Of a stretch of DNA of 64,000 nucleotides, positions 25,343 through 37,359 are shown one piece after another. The notes below the pieces were generated by a model. That model did no database searches. It was not told where the DNA came from and saw only the letters and a list, made by a program, of their open reading frames with translations. The translations under genes were made by a program, and so were the position numbers. Each line of letters starts with the position of its first letter. Position 1 is the stretch's first letter. Source of the DNA: Diadema setosum. Its lineage: Eukaryota > Echinodermata > Echinoidea > Diadematoida > Diadematidae. The stretch spans positions 12,324,764 through 12,388,763 of the forward strand of contig NC_092692.1 in assembly GCF_964275005.1 (NCBI RefSeq), given 5' to 3'.

Positions 25343-27527
25343 CTATCTGACATTGTAGATGGCAACACGGCTGTCTCTTGAAGTAAAGTGTATTTCTATC
25401 TGACACTGTAGATGGCAACACGGCTGTCTCTTATGAAGTAAAGTGCATTTCTATCTGACATGTAGATGGCAACACGGCTGTCTCTTATGAAGTAAAGTGC
25501 ATTTCTATCTGACATGTAGATGGCAACACGGCTGTCTCTTATGAAGTAAAGTAAATTTCTATCTGTCATATTGTAGATGGCAACACGGCTGTCTCTTATT
25601 GAGAACATTTCTATCTGACATTGTAGATGGCAACACGGCTGTCTCTTATGAAGTAAAGTGCATTTCTATCTGACATTGTAGATGGCAACACGGCTGTCTC
25701 TTATTGAGAACATTTCTATCTGACATTGTAGATGGCAACACGGCTGTCTCTTATGGAATAAAGTGCATTTCTATAATTGTCATTGAGATGGCAACACGGC
25801 TGTCTCTTATGAAGTAAAGTAAATTTCTATCTGTCATTGTAGATGGCAACACGGCTGCCTCTTATTGAGAACATTTCTATCTGACATTGTAGATGGCAAC
25901 ACGGCTGTCTCTTATGAAGTAAAGTAAATTTCTATCTGTCATTGTAGATGGCAACACGGCTGCCTCTTATTGAGAACATTTCTATCTGACATTGTAGATG
26001 GCAACACGGCTGTCTCTTATGAAGTAAAGTGCATTTCTATCTGACATGTAGATGGCAACACGGCTGTCTCTTATGAAGTAAAGTGCATTTCTATCTGACA
26101 TGTAGATGGCAACACGGCTGTCTCTTATGAAGTAAAGTAAATTTCTATCTGTCATATTGTAGATGGCAACACGGCTGTCTCTTATGAAGTAAAGTAAATT
26201 TCTATCTGTCATTGTAGATGGCAACACGGCTGCCTCTTATTGAGAACATTTCTATCTGACATTGTAGATGGCAACACGGCTGTCTCTTATGAAGTAAAGT
26301 GCATTTCTATCTGACATTGTAGATGGCAACACGGCTGTCTCTTATGAAGTAAAGTGCATTTCTATCTGACATTGTAGATGGCAACACGGCTGTCTCTTAT
26401 GAAGTAAAGTAAATTTCTATCTGTCATTGTAGATGGCAACACGGCTGCCTCTTATTGAGAACATTTCTATCTGACATTGTAGATGGCAACACGGCTGTCT
26501 CTTATGAAGTAAAGTAAATTTCTATCTGTCAGTGTAGATGGCAACACGGCTGTCTCTTATGAAGTAAAGTGCATTTCTATCTGACATTGTAGATGGCAAC
26601 ACGGCTGTCTCTTATTATGAAGTAAAGTGCATTTCTCTCTGACATGTAGATGGCAACACGGCTGTCTCTTATGAAAAAAAGTGCATTTCTATCTGACATT
26701 GTAGATGGCAACACGGCTGTCTCTTATTGAGAACATTTCTATCTGACATTGTAGATGGCAACACGGCTGTCTCTTATGAAGTAAAGTGCATTTCTATCTG
26801 GCATTGTAGATGGCAACACGGCTGTCTCTTATTGAGAACATTTCTATCTGACATTGTAGATGGCAACACGGCTGTCTCTTATGAAGTAAAGTAAATTTCT
26901 ATCTGTCAGTGTAGATGGCAACACGGCTGTCTCTTATGAAGTAAAGTGCATTTCTATCTGACATTGTAGATGGCAACACGGCTGTCTCTTATTATGAAGT
27001 AAAGTGCATTTCTCTCTGACATGTAGATGGCAACACGGCTGTCTCTTATGAAAAAAAGTGCATTTCTATCTGACATTGTAGATGGCAACACGGCTGTCTC
27101 TTATTGAGAACATTTCTATCTGACATTGTAGATGGCAACACGGCTGTCTCTTATGAAGTAAAGTGCATTTCTATCTGGCATTGTAGATGGCAACACGGCT
27201 GTCTCTTATTGAGAACATTTCTATCTGACATTGTAGATGGCAACACGGCTGTCTCTTATGAAGTAAAGTAAATTTCTATCTGTCAGTGTAGATGGCAACA
27301 CGGCTGTCTCTTATGAAGTAAAGTGCATTTCTATCTGACATTGTAGATGGCAACACGGCTGTCTCTTATTATGAAGTAAAGTGCATTTCTCTCTGACATG
27401 TAGATGGCAACACGGCTGTCTCTTATGAAAAAAAGTAAATTTCTATCTGTCATTGAGATGGCAACACGGCTGTCTCTTATGAAGTAAAGTGCATATGTGT
27501 CATTGAGATGGCAACACAGCCGCATAG
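25343..27527 (+). repeat. Left-arm tandem array, about 40 units of about 45-55 bp
   Basis: The unit core is TAGATGGCAACACGGCTGTC, followed by TCTTATGAAGTAAAGTGC and ATTTCTATCTGACATTG. Common variants are a short TTGAGAACATTTC form, AAATTTC in place of GCATTTC, GTCATTG in place of GACATTG, and an ATTATGAAG insertion. Between 26531 and 27520 the units are organised in a higher-order repeat of 377 bp. All units point the same way. Confidence 0.92.
26531..27500 (+). repeat. Higher-order repeat, period 377 bp
   Basis: The variant junction CTGTCAGTGTAGATGG recurs at 26531, 26908 and 27285 (start of AGTGTAG). Between these points the same ordered set of unit variants repeats: standard, ATTATGAAG/CTCTCTG variant, AAAAAAAG variant, TTGAGAAC short form, GGCATTG variant, short form, AAATTTC form. 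The third copy is truncated near the array edge. Confidence 0.85.
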
Positions 27528-30119
27528 TTATGAAACAAAGGATGCCCCCGTTCTTTTGAGTTTGTGGGAGGAGGTAATCCCAGTGAGGCAGAAGAGGGAT
27601 CCTTTAATGACTTGGACAATAGACATAGTATTTGTGGTAAGAAGAATAGGATCCTTATCATGAAGCCTCTCTAAATACTTTATAGAACCAAATCTAATAG
27701 TCTGTGAACAGATTGAACTGGGTTCCCCTAAAAATGTTGCACTTGGACACTCTAGAAAAGTGCACACCGTGAAAGGAGAAAAGAGGCTCTGAAGTTATAG
27801 GGTCTATTAAAGAACTTAATCTTTACCAAGCAGAGCTAGCTGTGCCATGAAAGGGACAACACACAGGATGTAAAACCACCAGACCAACTTAATAAAGGGA
27901 TTATCAGATTAAAGGTGCAATTGAGCATGTTTCTTTAAGCCCATGATTAATGCTAATTTTCAAAGCAGTAGCCTCATCCTTTCAATACTTATTAGACCCG
28001 AGTCCTCACATAAAATCAAGAGGTGCCGCTATTGTTTGTTTTACAATGCACGGTGAGATTTTGGTCGATTACATTCAAAAACTCATTGCGTTCAATATGC
28101 ATTGCCTATAGTATAATATACTCGCATTTGCCAGTATAGACCTGTTGGTCTCTGGTGGTGATTTGCTCATGCTGTCAATGCTCCCAGGGCAATGGGAGAT
28201 CCATCGAACACACTTCCTGATGCAATCTCCTTGTTCAATAGCTGTAAGCTATGTTGAACCAGGAAAAGGCTGGTCAAAAATACGTTCCCCAATCTCAAAA
28301 GAGCTAACAAAATGCAAAATCTATCAGATCCAGTATCTTTTTGTCATGGTGCTATCCCAATGCATTCAATGTATTTTCCATATGCATTCAAATACAAGAT
28401 TATTCAACCCATTTGTAGTTTAGCAGGATTCGCAGTTTCATTTAAAAACTGACAGGGACCGCGACGAGAACGCTCCTGCTGTGGCCCCAGAAAAAAAAAA
28501 ACTTGTTTCATTACAACAATTCTACATTAACTGTTGTATCTCCTTGCCTATTATGAGGTTGTCTGCTATCAATACACCTGACCTCAATATAGGGAAGAAA
28601 GACAGAGAAACTTCATACCATTCTTGCCATGCATGCCTTGCACAGTAGAGTTGTTTCATTTCAACAATAATTGCTATACACCAACTGTCACAGCTCCTTG
28701 CTATTCGAGGCTGTCTGCAATCACCTGGCCTCAAAAATAAGGAACACAGAGAAACCTTAACTATTCTTGGCTTGCTTAGCAGAGCAAGGCAAGAGAGCCT
28801 TCGGTCTAAGAGAGACAATATTGAAACGAATCAGCGTGTAACAATAAATAATAAAAAAAGAATTAATAAAAAGCTGCATAACACAGCTGAAGGTTGGGGG
28901 TTAACATAATTAAGAAAGTAAGAAAACAAACAAAAGTTAGTGATGACAAAAGAATAATATCAAGAAACAATAGAAGTAAGAGCGGTAAAAACCTGCCTCT
29001 TACCCGGTTGGGGAACAACCAGCTCTAATCAGTCCCAAAATCGGGATGAGGCTACCAGCAATCGCAACTCCTTGCCTCTGGGAATTGGGAGGGAGGACTT
29101 TTCAAGACTTACGGTGTTCCGCACCAACCTAGTGTCAACATCGGTGTGAATAATAACAACTGTTGAGACTAAGTACCATAGCAAAACTGATTTAAGATAA
29201 ACATTGGCCATGAGACAAAGTATATAACGCTGTATGGTTTCAAGTTCACATGCAGGATATTGAAATTACAATGAAAACATAATCGCAAGTCTTTCCCTTA
29301 TCAAATAAACAGTGGAAAATATATGACACTTGCATTCAAGTTTAAGATCTGATTCGATTTGATTCACAAGCCAAGCACATTTAATGCAAATCAGAGTGAT
29401 TTCATATAGCTGGATGTAACCACAAGCCATTTGTACGGAACATAGCCACTAACTTTAATAAAAGAAACATTCAAGTTAAAGATCTTTTGAATTTCATGGA
29501 GATATCTGCCACATGCCACAAGCATAATCATTCAAATCAGAGTTATTTGACATTGCTGAATGTAGCCACAAGCATACAAGCTCTTAGTATGAAACATAGC
29601 CATTAATGAAATATATAAACATATCCATTTGGAATAAACAACATTTAAAATAAAAACTTGGAATAACATTAGTTGTTTTACAGGCTGCAAGCACATCAAG
29701 AAATTCAGTGCTTTCATATAGCTGAATGTAGCCACAAGCCTACAAGCTCCTTATCAAGCATAGCCATTAACGAAGAATAGCAAAAAGCAACACATCTTAA
29801 AGCAAAATTATGTTTATAAATGTTTATAAATAAACGGATAAAATGATGCTCTCAAATATAAAATAAACGGAGGTACATGTATTATGTAAAGTCATCAATG
29901 TGCATATCATTTTTCAATTCATTGTCTAAATTGGCTTTGCTACAGCATAAGGTGGGGTCGTCCTGGGGTACTCCTTGCTCCATCAAGTCACCTGGCCGGC
30001 CTCGAAGTATGGGAGGGTTAAGGACTGATGAAGGCTTACAGTTTCCACTCTACCACCAAGCTGCTAACTACTCTATTCTACTCTACATCAAGCTACACAT
30101 CTAAAAAAAAAAAAAATGG
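27528..30119. other. Loop of the foldback element, no transposase recognised
   Basis: This is single-copy-like DNA between the two inverted arrays. It holds a direct duplication of about 140 bp (about 28500-28635 and 28645-28790) and imperfect repeats at about 29395-29770 built on GAATGTAGCCACAAGC and CATAGCCATTAA. The longest frames, such as 27528-27767 minus (79 aa) and 28145-28423 plus (92 aa), resemble no transposase I know. It may be captured host DNA or the remains of a larger element. Confidence 0.55.
28500..28790. repeat. Direct duplication, unit about 140 bp, in the foldback loop
   Basis: Both copies share TTGTTTCATTxCAACAAT, CTCCTTGC, GAGGTTGTCTGC/GAGGCTGTCTGC, ACCTGxCCTCAA, CACAGAGAAAC-type and CATTCTTGCC/CTATTCTTGGC blocks in the same order. 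Divergence is moderate. Confidence 0.55.
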
Positions 30120-30990
30120 GAAAATGCACTTTACCTTATAAGAGACATCCGTGTTGCCATCTCAATGACACACATGGAAATGCACTTTATTCCACAAGAG
30201 ACAGCTGCTGGTTGCCATCTGAATGACACATACTAGTATAGAAAAAATGCACTTTATTCCATAAGAGACAGCCGTGTTGCCATCTGAATGACACATACTA
30301 GTATAGAAATGCACTTAATTCCATAAGAGACAGCCGTGTTGCCATCTGAATGACACATACTAGTATAGAAATGCACTTAATTCCATAAGAGACAGCCGTG
30401 TTGCCATCTACAATGTCAGATAGAAATGTTCTCAATAAGAGGCAGCCGTGTTGCCATCTACAATGACAGATAGAAATTTACTTTACTTCATAAGAGACAG
30501 CCGTGTTGCCATCTCAATGACAATTATAGAAATGCACTTTATTCCATAAGAGACAGCCGTGTTGCCATCTACAATGTCAGATAGAAATGTTCTCAATAAG
30601 AGACAGCCGCCGTGTTGCCATCTACAATGTCAGATAGAAATGCACTTTACTTCATAAGAGACAGCCGTGTTGCCATCTACAATGTCACATAGAAATGTTC
30701 TCAATAAGAGACAGCCGTGTTGCCATCTACAATATGACAGATAGAAATTTACTTTACTTCATAAGAGACAGCCGTGTTGCCATCTACATGTCAGATAGAA
30801 ATGCACTTTACTTCATAAGAGACAGCCGTGTTGCCATCTACATGTCAGATAGAAATGCACTTTACTTCATAAGAGACAGCCGTGTTGCCATCTACAGTGT
30901 CAGATAGAAATACACTTTACTTCAAGAGACAGCCGTGTTGCCATCTACAATGTCAGATAGAAATGTACTTCATAAGAGACAGCCATGAAA
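30120..30990 (-). repeat. Right-arm tandem array, about 16 units, inverted relative to the left arm
   Basis: The complement of the left-arm unit (CAGCCGTGTTGCCATCTAC) repeats about every 45-60 bp. The order of variants from the outer edge inward matches that of the left arm (TTGAAGTAAAGTGTATTTC first, then two GACATGTAG units, then the GTCATATTG unit). Towards the loop the units diverge, ending with CATACTAGTATAGAA forms at 30220-30375. Confidence 0.9.
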
Positions 30991-31561
30991 ATGTACTAAA
31001 ATGACATATCAAAACGTACTATACAATGACAGACAGAAATGCACTCTACTGATCGTAAGATTAAGAGACAGCCGAGTTGCCATCTCGTTGACAGATAGAA
31101 CATAACGAGACCGCCGCGTTGCCACCCCAGTATGCCTGACATGAAAAAAGAAAAATGCACTGTGAGTATTTAAAGAAAACGACTGGTTCACAGATCTAAG
31201 CTTCGTGTGTGTTATGTACGTGTGTGCGTGCGTGTGCGGTGTGTGTGTGGCGAAGTACGGAGACTGACTGATGGTTTCATGCTGCGAATTATCTTTTAAC
31301 ATTCTGTTAGCATGTGATTGCGACCGTGGTTAAAAGAAGAGATTGATGAAAATCGATTCCTTGGGTATGATACAGTGATATTTAGAATTTTATAATCGTT
31401 TTCATATCAAGTTGACCCCAATGACGTTGCGTTAGATAGACGAAGTGATTGCTACGGCTCTACGCTGATGATCTCCGTTCAGTCTACCGCGCGCACGTGC
31501 TGCGCACGTCCTTAACGGACCAATGAACGGATGGCAACACGGCTGGCGCTAGCCGACAGTT

Positions 31562-31632
31562 GTTGGATGCGTGTGCCGAATTGTCTTGTTTCATCAGGTT
31601 TCGGCCCGCTGGCCACGCTTCATCTAATAAAA
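31562..31632 (+). promoter_or_regulatory. CPSF4 5' flank between the foldback element and the start codon
   Basis: Only 71 bp separate the end of the foldback arm (31561) from the CPSF4 ATG at 31633. The CPSF4 transcription start therefore lies either in this short stretch or inside the mobile element. No TATA box is visible. An upstream ATG at 31531, inside the arm, is in frame with CPSF4. Confidence 0.5.
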
Positions 31633-34600
31633 ATGCAGAATATCGTAGCAAATGTCGAAAATATCAAGTTCGATATTGAAGCTGCTGTGGAAATGCAGCA
31701 TGGAACACTACCGCTACCATTCCATGGCATGGACAGTAAGTTTCCTTACACTGTTGCCACTTCATGTCGTACCAGTAGTAGTCCCATGCGTTGCTGCCAA
31801 TGTTGTCAATGCTGCATGCTTATCTTCCATTCCATGTCTGGACTAGGCTAAAGTGTTTTAACTTTTTTTTTTTTCAAATTATCTTTAGAAAATTGATAAC
31901 AGTACAGATAAATGCATACTATGATTCCGAGAAATCGACACAGTAAATGTTAAGTTTATAAATTAATATAACCATTATATAATTGATAAACAAAAGCATT
32001 TACTACACTGGTCGCACCACAGACCATGCAGACAGCACAACGCCACAAGATGTCAATTCTGATTTAGAAACCTCTAGAGTCTATTACATTACCATTAACG
32101 CCGTTAGACACTGATGATCATGACAATTTTCAAACAATCATACAACTGTATATTTAAGGCAATGCATTACATGTATTATTTCAGTCTGGATGACATGACA
32201 GATGCACATAATTGACATCTGAAGTAGATTGAAATAAATTAGATCAATGTCCTGAATCTTTGACTTTATTGAAGTGAGATTGTCATGATATTCTAATATT
32301 TTCATTATTAAGTGTGTATATTATTGTAAATAGTATCCAACTCATCTTGTTTCTGTTGGGATTAATTTTGGGGAATTAAGACAACTTGTCCCAAGGCTTC
32401 TCATTTAAGTTGCATGTGATTTTCCTCTTTGTTCATGCAGAATCTAACTCTGCAGTGTGCCAGTTCTTCAAAAATCACTCCTGTGTGAAGGCTGCCCTCT
32501 GCCCGTTCCGACATGTCAAAGGTGACAAGGCAGTCGTGTGCAAGCATTGGCTCAGAGGTCTGTGCAAGAAGGGAGACGAGTGTGAATTCTTGCATCAGTT
32601 TGACATGCAGAAGATGCCAGAATGTTTTTTCTTTGCAAAATTTGGTAAGTCTCTTCTATTCCCTTCCTAATTCTGACCAAGATTTTGATTTCAGGTGCCC
32701 CCTTTGACCCCACATTGCTTACCCACTCAAATAAGTTGTTAGTTTCGGTCAACGCTGTAGCTTGCTCCATGCTGTGATATCATATTGTACAATCTAGTGT
32801 GAGGATGATAAATTCTTAAACTTAGATAGCGATGATACATGACATTATTTTCAAACAGATGTCCATTCCATTGAAGTACGCTGAAATTGTTATATGGATG
32901 GTAAAATTGCACAGAACAAGCCATCTTTCAGTTGTTGGGAACTTTGTGACCATCACTTGCTTTTTCATATGCCCATGCAAATGAACCTCTAGATATTTTC
33001 ATGATGCATGATAGTTGTATGTGTAAATGTATTCATGATTTAGACTGTGATTATGAGAAATAAGAATACAATGTAGCTGCAGATCTACCCTTTTGCCTGT
33101 AACATTTTCAAGTGAACCTTATATTTATGTTGAATTATTCTGGATAGACATAAAAAAAAAATGAAATATTCTGGTAGAGTTGCAGTCTTGCAGAGGAAAC
33201 TTTTATGCATCTTTGATGCAAGCAGTATTTATCTATACAGGGTCAAAGGGATGAGATTTGTGTAATTCTTTTCCAATTTGCTCTTTTCCTTGCTTGACTG
33301 TTTTTATCAATGACTGCTAAGAAGAGTTAAATCTTCTATCCTTTTTCAGGTATGTGCAGCAACAAAGATTGTCCCTTTCTCCACATTGATCCTGACAGTA
33401 AGATGAAAGACTGTCCTTGGTATGACAGAGGCTTCTGTAAACATGGTAAGGATAGCTAAATCAAGTGTAGTGCAGTGAGGGAGAAGTATATGTAAGTGAC
33501 CGAAACCCGTTCTACTTTGGTAAAAGGAAGCAAGTAACAATCATCCAAATCTTAGTTGTTGGCATTTTTTGAGTGGGCTTTTACATGTTCTACATGGATG
33601 GAAAATTTTGATTTGAAACACCTACCCTATTAACCCATTGAGGACGAGTCCAAGTATACTCGGTCAAGTGTGTATGGGAAATGCATGTTGTAGCAAAACC
33701 ATCCTCAACTGGTTAAGAGTTGTTCAAGTCTATACCTCAAATTGTACTGATGTCAATTTAACAATATTAGCGGCAGGTAGATGCTTTTCTCATTCGTAGG
33801 AACTCACATTTTTGTCACTTACGTCCATTTGCCAAAGAAAGGCATAATGGACTTGTTTGAGTTTGGGTGAAATAACCCTTCTTCTTGTAGAGCATGAATA
33901 CTCTTTAAGTGAAGTTCTTTATCACTGTCTAATGTCACTTCATTTGTGTTCAATGACCTTTTGCAGGACCGAGCTGTAAGAATCGCCATGTAAGGAGAAT
34001 CTATTGCCCCAACTTTTTGCTGGGTTTCTGCTTGGAAGGGAAGAGCTGTAAATTTGTCCAGTGAGTATGAAATTTGTGAGAAGCAGGGCTGCTGCTGCAG
34101 TTTTGTTTTCCTCTTTTGACTTGCTAATTATGCTTGAATTATTAGGCCAGTCTTGTGAAATGCAACCTCTGGAGATATGGCTGAGAAAAAAAAAAAAAAA
34201 ATGAAAAAAAAATTGTGCCACATCTTATTTACCAAAGCAGAAAGACAGTCCACCATAGTGTTAACACCATGCCGTCCATTATTGGGTGTCAGCATGAAAC
34301 CATATTTCAATTTTTTTTTTGTCATGATATTCAAACCACAATCAAATTGCAACTTATTGACAAATTGCCTTCATTTTACATAAAATAGGCAATTACAGAC
34401 AACTCCTGTGATAAAATCCTGAGGACCGGCAATTTTCTTTTGCTATACTGGAATGTAATTACAGCCGAACAGTAAACTGTATAAGGATATGAATATAATT
34501 TCGGACTTTAATTTTTATTTTGTTGTAATGAGAATTACGTTGTTACTATAACAGGAGTGCACAGTATTCGGTGTTCAGAGTAATACATCTAGTCATGATT

Positions 34601-37056
34601 TTTTTTAAAAGTGGGCATACCATACACGTACCTCCTAATTGCTAGACAGGCGTGATATCCACCAGTCCACATGTACTACTGTGAAAGTGGATATTTTCGC
34701 GCAACTAATTTTTCGCACTCTGCCGGACAAGAAGAGTTTTGCATGTTTTTAATTCTGCGGAATCAAGACATCAAGTACTTGAACATACAGGCAGCAGAAA
34801 TATTCGCGTGCGTTTATTTTCGCGCTAGTTTCTGGTTGGGCGAAATGCGCAAAACTTTCAACACCGCGAAAATTTCCACTTTTACAGTACTTTTCCGCCT
34901 GATAGCCAGTGATGGTTTTAGCCCTTATAGTAGCAGGTACCGTGTCTGTATTGAAATTAATGATTCTTGTGTTCACTTTTTTTTTATTGCAACTGATTGA
35001 CAAATTGCCCTCCTTTGATGTGAATAGTCAATGCTTTAAAAAAAGATAATGATACTTAGTGAATAATCGGTGCTTACTAATACGTTGAGGAAGAGCAATT
35101 TGTCATTGAACAATTGTATTGAAAATAACTCCATGCAAGAACCATTAATTAGAGTGCACAATGATTTTTTTAAACACAAAATTAATCTCTCACATGACAC
35201 ATATTTGACACAATTACATGCTCATCTAATACTATACACAAGCACACACCAAAAGCTGACACATCCTAGCACACACAATTTTCAGTTTACTTACTTTCAC
35301 CATACTTTACACACCAGTATGCTAAAATTTTACTGAAGGAATTTACATGTACAAAGGTTTTCAATGCATCATATTAGAAATGTTCGTTCCTGAAGCAGTA
35401 CAATGACATGAAAAAGGCAATGATATTTCTCTTTCAACTGCTTTTATACCTGGGATAGAAAAGTAGAGATATCATGTGTGATACTGCACTCTGTTCTTTT
35501 AAGTATGAGCAAGTTCTTGCCTTCTTTCTCTCCTTTTATAGCCCGACCTTTGACCTCCCCATGCCTGGTGACATGAAGGATGTGGGGTCAAAGAAACTGA
35601 CCTGTCACAGCTGTGGTGAGCCAGGCCATAAAGCCATCCACTGTCCCAAGTACACTGGGCAGTTTGGACAGACCTACCAGACCGCTGGCCCGCCGACAGC
35701 CTTCAGCCAAAAGCAAGCTGCCGAAAGGGTGAGTTTACCTGAGAAGATACACCAGTTGAGGTGTTTCATGTTTGTAATGTTTATGATATGTATCCTATAT
35801 TCTTTACCTGGTTGAATAAATAATAATAGTAATGATAATGATAGTAATGATTATGTAAGCTAATAATTGCATCACTTATGAAGGAACAGACTGTATTTGT
35901 GTATTTGAAACTAGATGATGCAAAGAGAGAAATTCAGAAGCCTGTCCTTGCTTGAGAACAAAGAATGATGGTTTCACAGAGAGTCTTTTATTTTTGCCAT
36001 ACCAAAAGTCCGCCACCTAGGACATGATTGTCAGTCATTCACATGAACCCTGATTGATATACCTATGTTATGTTAAATGTGACTAAAACGGAAAGTTTTA
36101 TTATGTGAACAGAGATGATGTAGATGATGTAGCAATCTTGCAAAGTTCTGCAGTGTGACAACATGTTCCAAATTAAGGTATACTTTTGCATAAATATAAA
36201 CCCAATGTTTCACAGTGATAAACTTGTCCGTGGAGTGTCTTGTGTCTGGTAGTTTTTAGTGCGATGCGTCTCTTTTGATCTGTGACTGTGCCAAAGTTTA
36301 GAGTGCCACATTGAAAGCTCTGTTATTATTGGGTGTTATGCACCCACATTGATGTATGATATTGGAGCAACCTATACTACATGGCAATATCTGTTTCACC
36401 ATTACCTTCTTCAGCAAAATCAGGGCATCCGTGTGTTAGGCAATGCCGACACAAACTCTCAGAGCAATCCCGAGCATCATCAACGAAGGCCCATGGGAAG
36501 GGGTCAGAGGTCATTAGAAAATGTCACATGTTTCAAGGTAAGTCAGGTGACCATCTGAATAGCAGTGCCTCCCTTGACTGTCACATAGACCAATAAAAAC
36601 CTGTCAGGTTCTTTTATGTGATTCTTAGCTCTGAGTGAAAGGAGTGAAAGGAACTGTTTGTGAAGGAATGCATCATCTTAATTGTGGTTTTCATGTTTGT
36701 CATCCTATCCAAGTTACTAGTATGTGAGACTGTTTTGTAGTGAGTGTGCAATTCTGATGATTTGCATATTGGAAATGTAAGCATTTTGATGGTTTCACCT
36801 TGTGTACATGCAATACTGAGAAGACAGTTCAATGATGAAGAAAAAAATATGTCAGATTATTTGAAAAGAGCAGCAAGAAAAGAGTCTACCATTAAACATC
36901 ATCTAAATGTGATTCTGAAGACGTATTTCTCTGTGCTTCTTTTGCCCCCATCAGTGCGGAGAGAAAGGACACTTTGCTAACCACTGTCCAAAGGGTCATC
37001 TGGCATTCCTCAGCAATGCCCTTGGTGGAACCCACAGCCAACACCACAACTCTTGA
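31633..37056 (+). CDS. CPSF4: Cleavage and polyadenylation specificity factor subunit 4 (CPSF30)
   Basis: This subunit binds the AAUAAA signal with WDR33 in the nuclear mRNA 3'-end processing complex. Exons are 31633-31735, 32441-32644, 33350-33445, 33967-34060, 35542-35728, 36415-36537 and 36955-37056. They total 909 nt (302 aa), and all splice phases agree. The N-terminus (MQNIVANVENIKFDIE) matches the conserved MQEIIA..IKFDLE start. Five CCCH fingers lie at residues 41-59, 68-86, 96-114, 124-142 and 148-166. Two CCHC zinc knuckles follow: CHSCGEPGHKAIHC (187-200) and CFKCGEKGHFANHC (267-280). The protein ends GHLAFLSNALGGTHSQHHNS. Human CPSF4 has one knuckle; two is the invertebrate pattern. 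An ATTAAA at 37142-37147 is a possible proximal poly(A) signal. A foldback transposon abuts the 5' end, and an in-frame ATG at 31531 could add 34 residues. Confidence 0.96.
34677..34889. mobile_element. MITE of the TACTGTA/TTTTCGCG family, copy 1
   Basis: Left TACTGTGAAAGTGGATATTT and right, inverted, TACTGTAAAAGTGGAAATTT, both followed by TCGCG, bound about 213 bp. TA at each end may be the target duplication, as in Tc1/mariner-type MITEs. It lies in CPSF4 intron 4. Confidence 0.7.
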
Positions 37057-37359
37057 TCTCTGCGGTCAACAAACTGCGCTTTCCAAGAAGTGACTAGAGA
37101 CACTGGAGATGCGGGAATCATGAAAGTCCCGCCGCTTCTCTCATTAAAGCTATGCGTCCCTGGAATGGGATGACAGCATGGGATGTTCAAGTGGAGAAGT
37201 CGAGATAGGATCGTGACGTTTTAATCTTTTTGTGGTGCCCAATGACGATTGTGCTCAGGATTGTTGTGAATTCTTGCTGGAAGCACCAGGATGGTCAGCC
37301 CAAATTTTGTGGTACTTTCAAAAGAGATTCTGATTTATGTTGGCCTCTAAAAAACCTCT

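Larger units (their letters stand above)
22093..31561. mobile_element. Giant foldback (TU/FB-like) element with tandem-repeat arms
   Basis: The two ends are inverted copies. AACTGTCGGCTAGCGCC opens the left end at 22093, and its complement closes the right end at 31561. Over the outer 249 bp (22093-22341 against 31313-31561) I count two differences, so the arms are about 99% identical. The match continues after the nested insertion (24982-25340 against about 30970-31321), with an identical 97-residue open frame in each arm, and then runs into tandem arrays: 25343-27527 left, 30120-30970 right. The loop is 27528-30119. Arm lengths are unequal because of array size and the nested insertion. No transposase is recognisable, so it is non-autonomous. 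The architecture matches foldback elements, including the TU family known from sea urchin. No convincing target duplication flanks it (GGTGTGGA left, GTTGGATG right). Confidence 0.85.

Noticed and set aside
25396-27525. Repeated peptide (IRDSRVAIY) frames in the foldback arrays
   Set aside because: The unit length is often a multiple of three, so the tandem DNA repeat reads open over a few units. Variants of other lengths break the frame repeatedly, and no start or splice context supports a protein.
25343-27527. CRISPR-like array
   Set aside because: Repeats are contiguous satellite units with variable internal blocks, not constant repeats separated by unique spacers, in a spliced eukaryotic region.
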